Position numbers and translations under genes: made by a program. A DNA stretch of 64,000 bases from Escherichia sp. MOD1-EC7003 (lineage in GTDB: Bacteria; Pseudomonadota; Gammaproteobacteria; Enterobacterales; Enterobacteriaceae), in NCBI RefSeq assembly GCF_002965065.1, contig NZ_PTRE01000040.1:30072-94071 (forward strand), read 5' to 3'. The notes below the pieces were generated by a model, which saw only the letters and a program-made list of their open reading frames with translations, had not been told where the DNA came from and did not search any database. Position 1 is the stretch's first letter, and every line of letters starts with the position of its first letter. Of the stretch, positions 1-14,688 are shown one piece after another.

Positions 1-1132
<1,132 letters not shown>

Positions 1133-1136
1133 GTTC

Positions 1137-1688
1137 ATGCAAACGAAAAAAAATGAAATTTGGGTGGGTATCTTTTTATTAGCAGCACTGCTGGCGGCGC
1201 TGTTTGTTTGCCTGAAGGTGGCAAACGTGACGTCCATGCGAACTGAACCAACCTACACGCTTTATGCGACGTTCGATAACATTGGCGGCCTGAAAGCACG
1301 CTCTCCGGTTAGCATTGGTGGCGTTGTAGTGGGCCGGGTGGCAGATATTACGCTGGACCCGAAAACCTATCTGCCGCGCGTGACGCTGGAAATTGAGCAA
1401 CGTTATAACCATATTCCTGATACCAGTTCGCTAAGCATTCGTACTTCTGGTCTGCTGGGGGAACAATATCTGGCATTAAACGTCGGTTTTGAAGATCCGG
1501 AACTGGGGACTGCTATCCTGAAGGATGGCGATACCATTCAGGACACCAAGTCTGCGATGGTGCTGGAAGATCTCATTGGTCAGTTCCTTTACGGCAGTAA
1601 AGGCGATGACAATAAGAATAGTGGAGATGCGCCAGCTTCTGTGCCAGGTAATAATGAAACCACTGAACCTGTGAGTACAACGAAATAA
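1137..1688 (+). CDS. mlaD: MlaD, MCE-domain lipid-binding subunit
   Basis: This 183-residue protein is anchored by one N-terminal membrane helix (about residues 7-27). A single MCE domain follows (about 39-117), and the E. coli homologue forms a hexameric ring that passes lipids between MlaC and MlaE. The C-terminal 30 residues are polar and low in complexity. I chose the ATG at 1137, which gives MQTKKNEIW. An in-frame ATG at 1122 would overlap mlaE and add five residues with no obvious role. Confidence 0.97.
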   Translation: MQTKKNEIWVGIFLLAALLAALFVCLKVANVTSMRTEPTYTLYATFDNIGGLKARSPVSIGGVVVGRVADITLDPKTYLPRVTLEIEQRYNHIPDTSSLSIRTSGLLGEQYLALNVGFEDPELGTAILKDGDTIQDTKSAMVLEDLIGQFLYGSKGDDNKNSGDAPASVPGNNETTEPVSTTK

Positions 1689-2341
<653 letters not shown>

Positions 2342-2342
<1 letters not shown>

Positions 2343-2635
2343 TGAGCGAGTCACTGAGCTGGATGCAGACGGGTGACACACTGGCGTTATCCGGAGAGCT
2401 GGATCAGGACGTTCTGTTACCGCTTTGGGAAATGCGTGAGGAGGCGGTGAAGGGGATGACCTCCATCGATCTTAGCCGTGTATCCCGCGTTGATACGGGT
2501 GGACTGGCGCTACTGCTCCATCTTATTGATCTGGCGAAAAAGCAGGGCACTAACGTGACGCTTCAGGGGGTAAACGACAAAGTGTATACCCTGGCAAAAT
2601 TGTATAATTTGCCTGCTGATGTTCTGCCTCGTTAA
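2342..2635 (+). CDS. mlaB: MlaB, STAS-domain subunit of the Mla complex
   Basis: This 97-residue cytoplasmic protein is a single STAS domain. The segment VDTGGLALLLHLIDLA matches the loop-helix that in STAS proteins carries the conserved Thr/Ser. MlaB stabilises MlaF and stimulates its ATPase activity. It is the last gene of mlaFEDCB, and its start overlaps the mlaC stop by one base. Confidence 0.96.
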
Positions 2636-2692
2636 ATTTTTTCAGGCCGGATATGGCGTTAACCGCCTGTCCGGCAAACCAGCCTGCAAGTT

Positions 2693-2724
2693 GAGCCTTG
2701 TCTGATTTATCAGCGAGGCTTTTT
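2693..2724 (+). terminator. Probable terminator after mlaB
   Basis: An imperfect stem (GCCTTG...CGAGGC) is followed by five T residues and lies about 60 bases beyond the mlaB stop. A degenerate REP-like palindrome (2643-2680) sits just before it. This probably ends the mla transcript ahead of ibaG. Confidence 0.5.
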
Positions 2725-2794
2725 GCTTATTTATGCCAGCGTAACTTTGCTCTAAGATGTTTCGCTGGTTTATTAACTGATGATTGAAGATCCC

Positions 2795-3049
2795 ATGGAA
2801 AATAATGAAATTCAGAGCGTGTTGATGAACGCTCTCTCCCTCCAGGAAGTCCACGTTTCCGGCGATGGCAGCCATTTTCAGGTTATTGCCGTGGGTGAGT
2901 TGTTTGATGGCATGAGTCGGGTAAAAAAACAGCAGACGGTCTATGGTCCGCTGATGGAATATATTGCGGATAACCGCATTCATGCTGTGTCGATCAAAGC
3001 GTATACCCCTGCGGAGTGGGCGCGCGATCGCAAACTGAACGGCTTTTGA
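2795..3049 (+). CDS. ibaG: IbaG, BolA-family protein
   Basis: This 84-residue BolA-like protein contains the GDGSHFQV segment and the pattern [13 protein letters not shown] near the C-terminus. Family members work with monothiol glutaredoxins and [2Fe-2S] clusters, and E. coli ibaG is linked to acid stress. I used the ATG at 2795 (MENNEIQ). An in-frame ATG at 2780 would add five residues, and neither start has a strong ribosome site. It lies 54 bases before murA and is probably co-transcribed. Confidence 0.93.
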
Positions 3050-3103
3050 GCTATGGGCGATTCGCCGGTAGCGGATATGAATTGTTAACTGAGAACAAAC
3101 TAA

Positions 3104-4363
<1,260 letters not shown>

Positions 4364-4410
4364 TCGTCTGAGAGCTGGCAGCCCCGTTCGCGGGGCTACC
4401 GCCAGAGCAC

Positions 4411-4689
4411 TTATTTTTTCGGTCTAGTGTAGCTACGCACCAACTGTGTTCTGTCGATAAACTCATGCGTCTGCGGATCATGGTAGCGTGATGGCCAGAT
4501 AACCCAGGGGTCAGTTCCCAGGGCTTTTGCAATAATCATCTCTCCTTTCGGCCAGGGGCGCGATAATGCGTTCGCCAACGTAGAGGAACTCAAACCATTT
4601 CTGCGAGATTCTGCCGCCATTGACGTTCCTTTCTTGCGCAAACCCGCAATGATGTCTGCGGGATGCCAGTCAATGAAATTACTTTCCAT
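4411..4689 (-). CDS. sfsB: SfsB (Nlp), Ner-like DNA-binding protein
   Basis: This 92-residue protein resembles the Ner repressor of phage Mu and E. coli SfsB/Nlp, reported to affect maltose and sugar-fermentation genes. The helix-turn-helix is visible at about residues 24-52 (TSMAAESRRNGLSSSTLANAL). It is transcribed towards murA, alone. The 226 bases between it and ispB contain no other gene that I can recognise. Confidence 0.9.
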   Translation of the reverse strand: MESNFIDWHPADIIAGLRKKGTSMAAESRRNGLSSSTLANALSRPWPKGEMIIAKALGTDPWVIWPSRYHDPQTHEFIDRTQLVRSYTRPKK

Positions 4690-4876
4690 CTTTCCTCACT
4701 CCTTAAGTTAGTCGCTATCATTCAGAACGAATGTTCTGTTGCGTATTACTATACTCCTGATGGCGGCTTGCTCTAAAAAGTTCCTGTAAAGGATGTGAAT
4801 ATTCAGAATATATAAAGATGTATGCACTAGTTTTCAGACATTATTACGCTGAATAAGTGTTTTTATGGAATTTACT

Positions 4877-4908
4877 GGAGCCATCCCGCGCACTGCGCGG
4901 GATGAGGC
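4877..4908 (-). terminator. Hairpin downstream of ispB
   Basis: A strong GC-rich palindrome (CATCCCGCGC-ACT-GCGCGGGATG) lies just past the ispB stop. There is no clear T-run, so it may stabilise the 3' end or terminate only partially. Confidence 0.45.
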
Positions 4909-4915
4909 GAAGGGA

Positions 4916-5887
4916 TTAACGATCGCGTTGGACCGCGATATGCGCGAGGCCGATGAGAGCCTCTCGCCACGGGGTGTCCGGGAGCACCTGTAACGCTGCG
5001 ATGGCTTTGTCTGCTTCTTCCTCGGCACGCTGACGCGTCCATTCAAGAGATCCACAAGCGTTCATTGCTTCCAGAACCGGTTCCAGAAGATGGCGACCGT
5101 TACCCTGTTCAATGGCGGTACGGATCATCTGTGCCTGTTCTGGTGTGCCATGATGCATCGCATGCAGCAACGGCAGTGTCGGTTTACCTTCGTTCAGATC
5201 GTCGCCGACGTTTTTACCCAACTGTTCGCCATCGGCATTGTAATCGAGCAAATCGTCGATCAACTGGAAAGCGGTGCCGAGATAGCGCCCATAATCCTGC
5301 AGGCCTTTCTCCTCCTCCGACGTACAGCCAGCCAGAATCCCGGAACACTGCGCGGCAGCCTCAAACAGACGCGCGGTTTTGCTATAGATAACGCGCATGT
5401 AGTTTTCTTCAGTGATGTCCGGGTCGTTAACGTTCATCAGTTGCAGAACTTCACCTTCTGCGATGACGTTTACGGCTTCTGACATGACTTCCAGCACTTT
5501 GAGCGAACCGAGGCTGGTCATCATCTGGAACGCGCGGGTATAAATAAAATCGCCAACCAGCACGCTGGCGGCATTGCCAAATGCGGCGTTGGCGGTAGCT
5601 TTACCCCTGCGCATATCTGATTCATCCACAACGTCGTCGTGTAGCAGAGTCGCCGTGTGGATAAACTCGATCAGGGCAGCAATGATGACATGCGCATTTC
5701 CCTCATAGCCAACCGCTCGTGCAGCCAGTACAGCAATCATCGGGCGAATACGTTTACCGCCGCCGCTGACGATGTAATAGCCTAACTGATTGATCAGTTG
5801 GACGTCAGAATTAAGCTGCTCGAGAATTGCCGCATTAACACCCGCCATATCTTGCGCGGTTAACTCATTGATTTTTTCTAAATTCAT
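4916..5887 (-). CDS. ispB: IspB, octaprenyl diphosphate synthase
   Basis: This 323-residue trans-prenyltransferase makes the C40 side chain of ubiquinone and menaquinone from FPP and IPP. Both aspartate-rich metal-binding motifs are visible: LLHDDVVDESD in the first third and LIDDLLDYNAD past the middle. The GGGKRIRP substrate motif is near residue 43. It is divergent from the rplU operon, with about 260 bases of regulatory DNA between them. Confidence 0.97.
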   Translation of the reverse strand: MNLEKINELTAQDMAGVNAAILEQLNSDVQLINQLGYYIVSGGGKRIRPMIAVLAARAVGYEGNAHVIIAALIEFIHTATLLHDDVVDESDMRRGKATANAAFGNAASVLVGDFIYTRAFQMMTSLGSLKVLEVMSEAVNVIAEGEVLQLMNVNDPDITEENYMRVIYSKTARLFEAAAQCSGILAGCTSEEEKGLQDYGRYLGTAFQLIDDLLDYNADGEQLGKNVGDDLNEGKPTLPLLHAMHHGTPEQAQMIRTAIEQGNGRHLLEPVLEAMNACGSLEWTRQRAEEEADKAIAALQVLPDTPWREALIGLAHIAVQRDR

Positions 5888-6044
5888 CGCAAAAGCCGGG
5901 CTTTTCGCCCCGATTACCTTACTGTGAACAAAGGCAACTTAGGGTTTATGGTTAGGAATATAGGGTGATTGTACTGAAAAAATGGCACAGATAAACGTTA
6001 CCGTACAAGTTGTGTTTTTTTTCTTCGTGTATTGACTGTAGCAC

Positions 6045-6073
6045 TTGTCAAAGGCGTACGTTTTGCGTAATAT
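6045..6073 (+). promoter_or_regulatory. Sigma70-like promoter for rplU-rpmA-yhbE-obgE
   Basis: TTGTCA at 6045-6050 and TAATAT at 6068-6073 are separated by 17 bases, a near-ideal sigma70 arrangement. The site lies about 75 bases before the rplU start codon. Confidence 0.6.
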
Positions 6074-6111
6074 TCGCGCCCTATTGTGAATATTTTTATA
6101 GCGCACTCTGA

Positions 6112-6737
<626 letters not shown>

Positions 6738-6764
6738 GTTTTTCGCGTCCCGGTAACGGATGAA

Positions 6765-6793
6765 AGCCCCGCAACGTGTTGCGGGGCTTTTTA
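6765..6793 (+). terminator. Intrinsic terminator after rpmA
   Basis: An AGCCCCGCAAC stem with its complement GTTGCGGGGCT is followed by five T residues, directly downstream of rpmA. Confidence 0.85.
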
Positions 6794-6863
6794 CATTCGA
6801 TAACCGGTAAAAATGTGCATCGTGCGGCGTTAATCCGCAAATGTGCTTTGCAGGGAATACGGT

Positions 6864-7829
6864 ATGAAGCAGCAGGCAGGCATTGGCATTCTTTTGGCGC
6901 TCACCACAGCAATTTGTTGGGGGGCGCTGCCAATCGCAATGAAGCAGGTGCTGGAGGTGATGGAACCTCCGACAATCGTGTTTTACCGTTTCTTGATAGC
7001 GAGTATTGGCCTTGGTGCCATTCTTGCGGTGAAGAAGAGGTTGCCGCCATTACGCGTGTTTCGTAAGCCACGCTGGTTGATTTTGTTAGCAGTGGCGACC
7101 GCCGGACTGTTTGGGAACTTCATTCTGTTCAGCTCGTCCTTGCAATACCTGAGCCCGACCGCTTCGCAGGTGATTGGGCAACTCTCGCCGGTTGGCATGA
7201 TGGTTGCCAGCGTATTTATCCTGAAAGAGAAAATGCGCAGCACTCAGGTTGTGGGGGCTTTGATGCTCCTGAGTGGCCTGGTAATGTTTTTTAACACCAG
7301 TCTGGTTGAGATATTTACAAAGCTCACCGATTACACCTGGGGAGTTATCTTTGGGGTCGGTGCGGCGACGGTTTGGGTGAGTTATGGCGTGGCGCAAAAG
7401 GTTTTATTGCGTCGGCTGGCCTCACCGCAGATCCTGTTTTTGTTGTACACTTTATGTACAATCGCGCTTTTCCCTCTGGCAAAGCCTGGGGTGATAGCGC
7501 AGCTTAGCCACTGGCAGCTCGCATGTTTAATTTTTTGCGGACTGAATACATTGGTAGGATATGGCGCCCTGGCGGAAGCGATGGCTCGCTGGCAGGCAGC
7601 GCAGGTGAGCGCGATCATCACGCTCACCCCACTGTTTACGCTGTTTTTTTCAGATCTTTTATCACTGGCCTGGCCCGATTTCTTCGCCAGACCGATGTTA
7701 AACCTTTTAGGTTATCTCGGTGCGTTTGTCGTGGTTGCGGGCGCGATGTATTCCGCCATTGGTCATCGTATTTGGGGCGGATTACGTAAGCATACAACGG
7801 TGGTATCGCAACCCCGCGCAGGCGAATGA
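6864..7829 (+). CDS. yhbE: YhbE, EamA/DMT-family inner-membrane transporter
   Basis: This 321-residue membrane protein has ten predicted hydrophobic helices and two EamA repeats (about residues 6-140 and 150-285), typical of drug/metabolite transporters. Its substrate is not known to me. The ATG at 6864 (MKQQAGIGILLAL) is chosen because the first helix then begins immediately. An upstream start would add seven residues. It lies between rpmA and obgE, an arrangement conserved in enterobacteria. Confidence 0.92.
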   Translation: MKQQAGIGILLALTTAICWGALPIAMKQVLEVMEPPTIVFYRFLIASIGLGAILAVKKRLPPLRVFRKPRWLILLAVATAGLFGNFILFSSSLQYLSPTASQVIGQLSPVGMMVASVFILKEKMRSTQVVGALMLLSGLVMFFNTSLVEIFTKLTDYTWGVIFGVGAATVWVSYGVAQKVLLRRLASPQILFLLYTLCTIALFPLAKPGVIAQLSHWQLACLIFCGLNTLVGYGALAEAMARWQAAQVSAIITLTPLFTLFFSDLLSLAWPDFFARPMLNLLGYLGAFVVVAGAMYSAIGHRIWGGLRKHTTVVSQPRAGE

Positions 7830-9017
<1,188 letters not shown>

Positions 9018-9035
9018 TCACTGATGATAAACGCC

Positions 9036-9165
9036 AAATAAGCCTGATGTGCTACGTCTATCAGGCCTACAAGAGAATTTCAATATATTGAATTTGCACG
9101 ATTTTGTAGGCCGGATAAGGCGTTCACGCCGCATCCGGCATAAACGAAGCGCACTTTGTCAATAA
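9036..9165. repeat. BIME (paired REP sequences) between obgE and dacB
   Basis: Two inverted REP units (GCCTGATGTGCTAC...TATCAGGCCTAC and TAGGCCGGATAAGGCG...CATCCGGC) flank the linker with ATTGAATTTGCA. The same layout recurs in the window at 24.5 and 49.3 kb. Confidence 0.85.
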
Positions 9166-9170
9166 TCTGA

Positions 9171-9200
9171 AACCCCGGTCATGCGCCGGGGTTTCTCTTT
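9171..9200. terminator. Bidirectional terminator between convergent obgE and dacB
   Basis: The stem AACCCCGG...CCGGGGTT is followed by a T-rich stretch on the plus strand. It sits between the two gene ends and probably serves both directions. Confidence 0.75.
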
Positions 9201-9203
9201 AAA

Positions 9204-10637
9204 CTAATTATTCTGATAAATATCTTTATACAACCGGCTTTCAAAACGCACTAATGGAATACGGCGATTACGCTGATCTGCTGGTTCTACGGCATAGCCA
9301 GAAAGATATTGTACAAACGCCATTCGTTGCCCGCTCGCCGTGGTAATGAATCCCGCCAGGTTATACACCCCCTGCAACGACCCCGTTTTCGCTGAGACTT
9401 TGCCATCCACCCCCGCTTGATGCAGACCTGCACGGTACTGCAAAGAGCCGTCATAGCCCGCCAGCGGCAGCATGGAGATAAAGTTAAGTTCGTTGTCGTG
9501 TTGGGCAATATATTGCAGCACCTGCATCATCGTGGCGGGGGCAATCAGGTTATGCCGCGAAAGCCCTGAACCATCGGCAATAATGGTGTTACCAATATCG
9601 ACACCGGCTTGCTGGCGCAGGATCTGACGTACGGCGTCCGACCCGGCCCGCCAAGTTCCGGGCACGTTAAAGCGCACATGACCAATCATGCGGAAAACCG
9701 TATCGGCGATCATGTTGTCCGACTTTTTCAGCATAATCTTAAGCAGATCGTGCAACGGAGCCGACTGTTTACTGGCAACTACCGTTCCGGGGGCGTTAAC
9801 CTGAGTCTGGCGTAGCAGTGTTCCGCTCCAGGTGATACCTGCCTGTTTTAACTCATCTTTCAGAATTGCACCGGCATAGCTGGCGCCATCCTGCACGGCA
9901 AAAGCCAACGGGAGCGGCTCAGAACGTTGTGGCAGGCATCCCGTTAACGTAAAGCGGTTCAGGTCGCCTGGTACGACATCCAGTTCACAGTATTGCGCTT
10001 CGGCAGAGCCACGGGGAAGGGTGCGAACCTGGCTGAACATCGTAACGGGGTAATAAGATGCCACGCGTATAAAAGCCATATCACCAGGTTTTGGGGCACT
10101 GTATAGCGAGACGGAGAAACAGTTGCGGTCAACTATGGCGGCAGCAGGTGGAGCGCTAAAGCATTGTGTCATGTCATTCCATGGCCAGCCGGGGGCTTTA
10201 TCGTGGCTGGCGAAAATGGAGGTATCTATCAACACATTGCCATCGATTTGGTTGACGCCAGATTTTTTCAACGTCGTGACCATATTGCGAATATCCTGAC
10301 GTTTTAATGTCGGATCGGCACCAAATCGCGCCACTAAGTCACCCTTAAGTACGCCGTTTTCCACGTTGCCTTTGGTTTCAAGCGTAGTGGTAAAACGAAA
10401 ATCGGGGCCGAGTTGAATCAACGCCGCCAGCGCAGTAATCACTTTCTGCGTACTGGCGGGCAGTGCCATCTGCTGACTGTGGTAGTCAATAGCGGGGGCC
10501 GACGCGCCGACTTTTTGCACCATAAGAGCAAGGTTGGCGCCTGCGGGGAGTTGAGTAATGTACTCATCAACATTCGCGGCCTGAACACTGAACGCTATAC
10601 AGCTGGTCAATCCAATGATAAATCTGGAAAATCGCAT
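9204..10637 (-). CDS. dacB: DacB (PBP4), D-alanyl-D-alanine carboxypeptidase/endopeptidase
   Basis: This 477-residue periplasmic class C penicillin-binding protein trims and cleaves peptidoglycan cross-links. It has a signal peptide (residues 1-20, ending VQA). The three active-site motifs are present: STQK near residue 62, SDN near 306 and KTG near 417. A large extra domain between the first two is typical of PBP4. Its length matches E. coli. It is divergent from greA. Confidence 0.98.
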   Translation of the reverse strand: MRFSRFIIGLTSCIAFSVQAANVDEYITQLPAGANLALMVQKVGASAPAIDYHSQQMALPASTQKVITALAALIQLGPDFRFTTTLETKGNVENGVLKGDLVARFGADPTLKRQDIRNMVTTLKKSGVNQIDGNVLIDTSIFASHDKAPGWPWNDMTQCFSAPPAAAIVDRNCFSVSLYSAPKPGDMAFIRVASYYPVTMFSQVRTLPRGSAEAQYCELDVVPGDLNRFTLTGCLPQRSEPLPLAFAVQDGASYAGAILKDELKQAGITWSGTLLRQTQVNAPGTVVASKQSAPLHDLLKIMLKKSDNMIADTVFRMIGHVRFNVPGTWRAGSDAVRQILRQQAGVDIGNTIIADGSGLSRHNLIAPATMMQVLQYIAQHDNELNFISMLPLAGYDGSLQYRAGLHQAGVDGKVSAKTGSLQGVYNLAGFITTASGQRMAFVQYLSGYAVEPADQRNRRIPLVRFESRLYKDIYQNN

Positions 10638-10756
10638 AATCTCGCGCTAACAACCTGGAATCGAGTCGTCATACTACGGCGCAACGCCCTATAAAGTAAA
10701 CGATGACCCTTCGGGAACTTCAGGGTAAAATGACTATCAAAATGTGAATTGTAGCT

Positions 10757-10790
10757 GACCTGGGACTTGTATCCGGGTCGGTATTTTTTT
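10757..10790 (+). ncRNA. greA leader terminator (GraL-type leader RNA)
   Basis: The 247-base dacB-greA gap contains a hairpin GACCTGGG...CCGGGTC followed by GGTATTTTTTT. In E. coli the greA leader is terminated here to give short GraL RNAs. Only the terminator is located from the sequence. The 5' end of the RNA is not assigned. Confidence 0.6.
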
Positions 10791-10884
10791 GCTTCTGGTC
10801 CCGGTGAGGAGTTATGCCGGGCAGGCCGAACAGCCGGGGTGGGTGGAGACTCACCCCATCAGGAATATTCAAGAGGTATAACAA

Positions 10885-11361
10885 ATGCAAGCTATTCCGA
10901 TGACCTTACGCGGCGCTGAAAAATTACGCGAAGAGCTGGATTTTCTGAAATCTGTGCGCCGTCCTGAAATTATTGCTGCTATCGCGGAAGCGCGTGAACA
11001 TGGCGACCTGAAAGAGAACGCCGAATACCACGCAGCTCGTGAACAGCAGGGCTTCTGCGAAGGCCGTATCAAAGACATTGAAGCCAAGCTGTCGAACGCG
11101 CAGGTAATTGATGTCACCAAAATGCCCAACAATGGCCGTGTGATTTTTGGTGCTACCGTAACGGTGTTGAATCTGGATTCTGAGGAAGAACAGACTTATC
11201 GCATCGTTGGCGATGACGAAGCTGACTTTAAACAGAACCTGATTTCTGTAAACTCACCCATTGCTCGTGGCCTGATCGGCAAAGAAGAAGATGATGTTGT
11301 GGTCATCAAAACGCCGGGCGGCGAAGTAGAATTTGAAGTCATCAAGGTGGAATACCTGTAA
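10885..11361 (+). CDS. greA: GreA, transcript cleavage factor
   Basis: This 158-residue protein rescues backtracked RNA polymerase. The N-terminal coiled coil (about residues 1-75) carries acidic residues at the tip ([13 protein letters not shown]), and the C-terminal globular domain binds polymerase. A strong ribosome site (AAGAGGTATAACAA) precedes the ATG. It is monocistronic, with a terminator after it and a regulatory leader before it. Confidence 0.98.
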   Translation: MQAIPMTLRGAEKLREELDFLKSVRRPEIIAAIAEAREHGDLKENAEYHAAREQQGFCEGRIKDIEAKLSNAQVIDVTKMPNNGRVIFGATVTVLNLDSEEEQTYRIVGDDEADFKQNLISVNSPIARGLIGKEEDDVVVIKTPGGEVEFEVIKVEYL

Positions 11362-11405
11362 GAATTACCCAATACTCAAGATGTTGATGTATTGTAAAGA
11401 AAGGA

Positions 11406-11430
11406 AAAAGGCCGCTATGCGGCCTTTTAT
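11406..11430. terminator. Terminator after greA (possibly also yhbY)
   Basis: AAAGGCCGC-TAT-GCGGCCTTTTAT forms a symmetrical hairpin with A and T tracts on both sides, between convergent greA and yhbY. Confidence 0.8.
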
Positions 11431-11516
11431 CAACGAACAGAGCGTGGCATTTTGCTCTCCTGCCTGCGGAAAACCCCTCGTTTTACACAGCAAATGTGTG
11501 TAACTTTAGGATAATC

Positions 11517-11810
11517 TTAGCGTGGCAGCGAGATTTTACGTTCTTTAGTTGGGCGATAAAGCACCAGCGTTTTACCGATGACCTGTACATTACAGGCGCC
11601 GGTTTCGCGCACGATAGCTTCCACGATCAAGGTTTTAGTTTCGCGATCTTCGGTGGCGATTTTCACCTTGATGAGTTCATGGTGCTCTAACGCTTGTTCA
11701 ATCTCGGCCAGTACCCCTTCGGTCAAACCATTACTGCCAAGCAGAACAACTGGCTTGAGCGGATGTGCCAGACCTTTCAGGTGCTGTTTTTGTTTAGTAC
11801 TCAGATTCAT
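11517..11810 (-). CDS. yhbY: YhbY, CRM-domain RNA-binding protein
   Basis: This 97-residue protein consists of a single CRM (chloroplast RNA splicing and ribosome maturation) domain. The GLAHPLKPVVLLGSNGLTEGV segment and the basic C-terminus support the family. E. coli YhbY binds pre-50S particles. It is divergent from rlmE, another 50S maturation gene, and convergent with greA. Confidence 0.95.
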   Translation of the reverse strand: MNLSTKQKQHLKGLAHPLKPVVLLGSNGLTEGVLAEIEQALEHHELIKVKIATEDRETKTLIVEAIVRETGACNVQVIGKTLVLYRPTKERKISLPR

Positions 11811-11935
11811 CGTATTTTTTGCTTACGTTGGGATTGAAAACGGGTCATTCTACCGCCATCTCCCATATATCGCCAAATCGGCGCGTAAAAATTTACGCAA
11901 TTGGTTACGATGAGTTATCCCAATGGGAAAGTTAA

Positions 11936-12565
11936 ATGACAGGTAAGAAGCGTTCTGCCAGCTCCAGTCGCTGGCTTCAGGAACACTTTAGCGATAAATA
12001 TGTTCAACAGGCACAGAAAAAGGGGTTACGTTCCCGTGCCTGGTTTAAACTTGATGAAATACAGCAAAGTGACAAACTCTTTAAACCGGGAATGACGGTT
12101 GTCGACCTTGGCGCTGCCCCGGGGGGGTGGTCACAATATGTGGTCACCCAAATTGGCGGTAAAGGCCGCATCATCGCTTGCGATCTTTTACCTATGGATC
12201 CTATCGTTGGTGTGGACTTTCTTCAGGGCGATTTTCGTGATGAACTGGTGATGAAAGCATTGCTGGAGCGCGTTGGCGACAGCAAAGTCCAGGTTGTCAT
12301 GTCTGATATGGCACCAAACATGAGCGGAACACCGGCGGTGGATATTCCCCGTGCCATGTATCTGGTGGAACTGGCGCTAGAGATGTGTCGTGATGTATTA
12401 GCGCCAGGTGGCAGTTTTGTAGTGAAGGTGTTCCAGGGCGAAGGTTTCGATGAGTATCTAAGGGAAATTCGCTCCCTGTTTACGAAGGTCAAAGTTCGTA
12501 AGCCGGACTCTTCTCGTGCACGTTCGCGGGAAGTGTATATTGTAGCGACCGGGCGTAAACCCTAA
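11936..12565 (+). CDS. rlmE: RlmE (FtsJ/RrmJ), 23S rRNA U2552 2'-O-methyltransferase
   Basis: This 209-residue SAM-dependent enzyme methylates U2552 in the A-loop of the 50S subunit. The SAM-binding motif [11 protein letters not shown] is near residues 57-67. The Lys/Asp/Lys/Glu catalytic set is consistent with [10 protein letters not shown] and VVKVFQGEG. It is followed by ftsH about 100 bases downstream, the usual rlmE-ftsH heat-shock pair. Confidence 0.98.
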
Positions 12566-12664
12566 CCGGGAGATTTCAGACGAAAGTTTGAAAGATGCTG
12601 GATATAGAGTATCCTGACGCTGTTTTTAACACAGTTGTAATAAGAGGTTAATCCCTTGAGTGAC

Positions 12665-14599
12665 ATGGCTAAAAACCTAATACTCTGGCTGGTCATTGCC
12701 GTTGTGCTGATGTCAGTATTCCAGAGCTTTGGGCCCAGCGAGTCTAATGGCCGTAAGGTGGATTACTCTACCTTCCTACAAGAGGTCAATAACGACCAGG
12801 TTCGTGAAGCGCGTATCAACGGACGTGAAATTAACGTTACCAAGAAAGATAGTAACCGTTATACCACTTACATTCCGGTTCAGGATCCGAAATTACTGGA
12901 TAACCTGTTGACCAAGAACGTCAAAGTTGTCGGTGAACCGCCTGAAGAACCAAGCCTGCTGGCTTCTATCTTTATCTCCTGGTTCCCGATGCTGTTGCTG
13001 ATTGGTGTCTGGATCTTCTTCATGCGTCAAATGCAGGGCGGCGGTGGCAAAGGTGCCATGTCGTTTGGTAAGAGCAAAGCGCGCATGCTGACGGAAGATC
13101 AGATCAAAACGACTTTTGCTGACGTTGCGGGCTGCGACGAAGCAAAAGAAGAAGTTGCTGAACTGGTTGAGTATCTGCGCGAGCCGAGCCGCTTCCAGAA
13201 ACTCGGCGGTAAGATCCCGAAAGGCGTCCTGATGGTCGGTCCTCCGGGTACCGGTAAAACGTTGCTGGCGAAAGCGATTGCTGGCGAAGCGAAAGTTCCG
13301 TTTTTTACTATCTCCGGTTCTGACTTCGTAGAAATGTTCGTCGGTGTGGGGGCATCACGTGTTCGTGACATGTTCGAGCAGGCGAAGAAAGCAGCACCGT
13401 GCATCATCTTTATCGATGAAATCGACGCCGTAGGCCGCCAGCGTGGCGCAGGTTTGGGTGGTGGTCACGATGAACGTGAGCAGACGCTGAACCAGATGCT
13501 GGTTGAGATGGATGGTTTCGAAGGTAACGAAGGTATCATCGTTATCGCAGCTACTAACCGTCCGGACGTACTCGACCCGGCACTGCTGCGTCCTGGCCGC
13601 TTTGACCGTCAGGTTGTGGTTGGCTTGCCAGATGTTCGCGGTCGTGAGCAGATCCTGAAAGTTCACATGCGTCGCGTACCGCTGGCACCGGATATCGACG
13701 CGGCAATCATTGCGCGCGGTACGCCTGGTTTCTCCGGTGCGGATCTCGCGAACCTGGTGAACGAAGCGGCACTGTTCGCTGCTCGTGGCAACAAACGCGT
13801 TGTGTCGATGGTTGAGTTCGAGAAAGCGAAAGACAAAATCATGATGGGTGCGGAACGTCGCTCCATGGTGATGACGGAAGCGCAGAAAGAATCGACGGCT
13901 TACCACGAAGCAGGCCATGCGATTATCGGTCGCCTGGTGCCGGAACACGATCCGGTGCACAAAGTGACGATTATCCCACGCGGTCGTGCGCTGGGTGTGA
14001 CCTTCTTCCTGCCTGAGGGCGACGCAATCAGCGCCAGCCGTCAGAAACTGGAAAGCCAGATTTCTACGCTGTACGGCGGTCGTCTGGCAGAAGAGATCAT
14101 CTACGGGCCGGAACATGTTTCTACCGGTGCGTCCAACGATATTAAAGTTGCGACCAACCTGGCACGTAATATGGTGACCCAGTGGGGCTTCTCTGAGAAA
14201 TTGGGTCCGCTGCTGTATGCGGAAGAAGAAGGTGAAGTGTTCCTCGGCCGTAGCGTGGCGAAAGCAAAACATATGTCCGATGAAACGGCACGGATCATCG
14301 ACCAGGAAGTGAAAGCACTGATTGAGCGTAACTATAATCGTGCGCGTCAGCTTCTGACCGACAATATGGATATTCTGCATGCGATGAAAGATGCTCTCAT
14401 GAAATATGAGACTATTGATGCACCGCAGATTGATGACCTGATGGCACGTCGCGATGTACGTCCACCAGCGGGCTGGGAAGAACCTGGCGCTTCTAACAAT
14501 TCTGGCGACAATGGTAGTCCAAAGGCTCCGCGTCCGGTTGATGAACCGCGTACGCCAAACCCGGGTAACACCATGTCAGAGCAGTTAGGCGACAAGTAA
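12665..14599 (+). CDS. ftsH: FtsH, membrane-bound ATP-dependent zinc protease
   Basis: This is an essential AAA+ protease that degrades LpxC, sigma32 and damaged membrane proteins. It has two membrane helices (about residues 5-24 and 96-120) around a periplasmic loop. Walker A GPPGTGKT and the zinc site HEAGH (near residue 414) are present, followed by a polar C-terminal tail. I used the ATG at 12665 (644 residues). A TTG at 12656 is better spaced from the AAGAGG ribosome site and would add three residues, so the start is uncertain by nine bases. Confidence 0.97.
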
Positions 14600-14629
14600 G
14601 TTCCCGTATCAGATGACTGTATTTGTACC

Positions 14630-14662
14630 AAAAACCCCGGGGCGTGCTCCGGGGTTTTTTCT
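14630..14662 (+). terminator. Intrinsic terminator between ftsH and folP
   Basis: A perfect stem AAAACCCCGG...CCGGGGTTTTTTC with a T-run lies 30 bases after ftsH. Confidence 0.85.
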
Positions 14663-14688
14663 TATCAATTCATACCAGGGATAACACC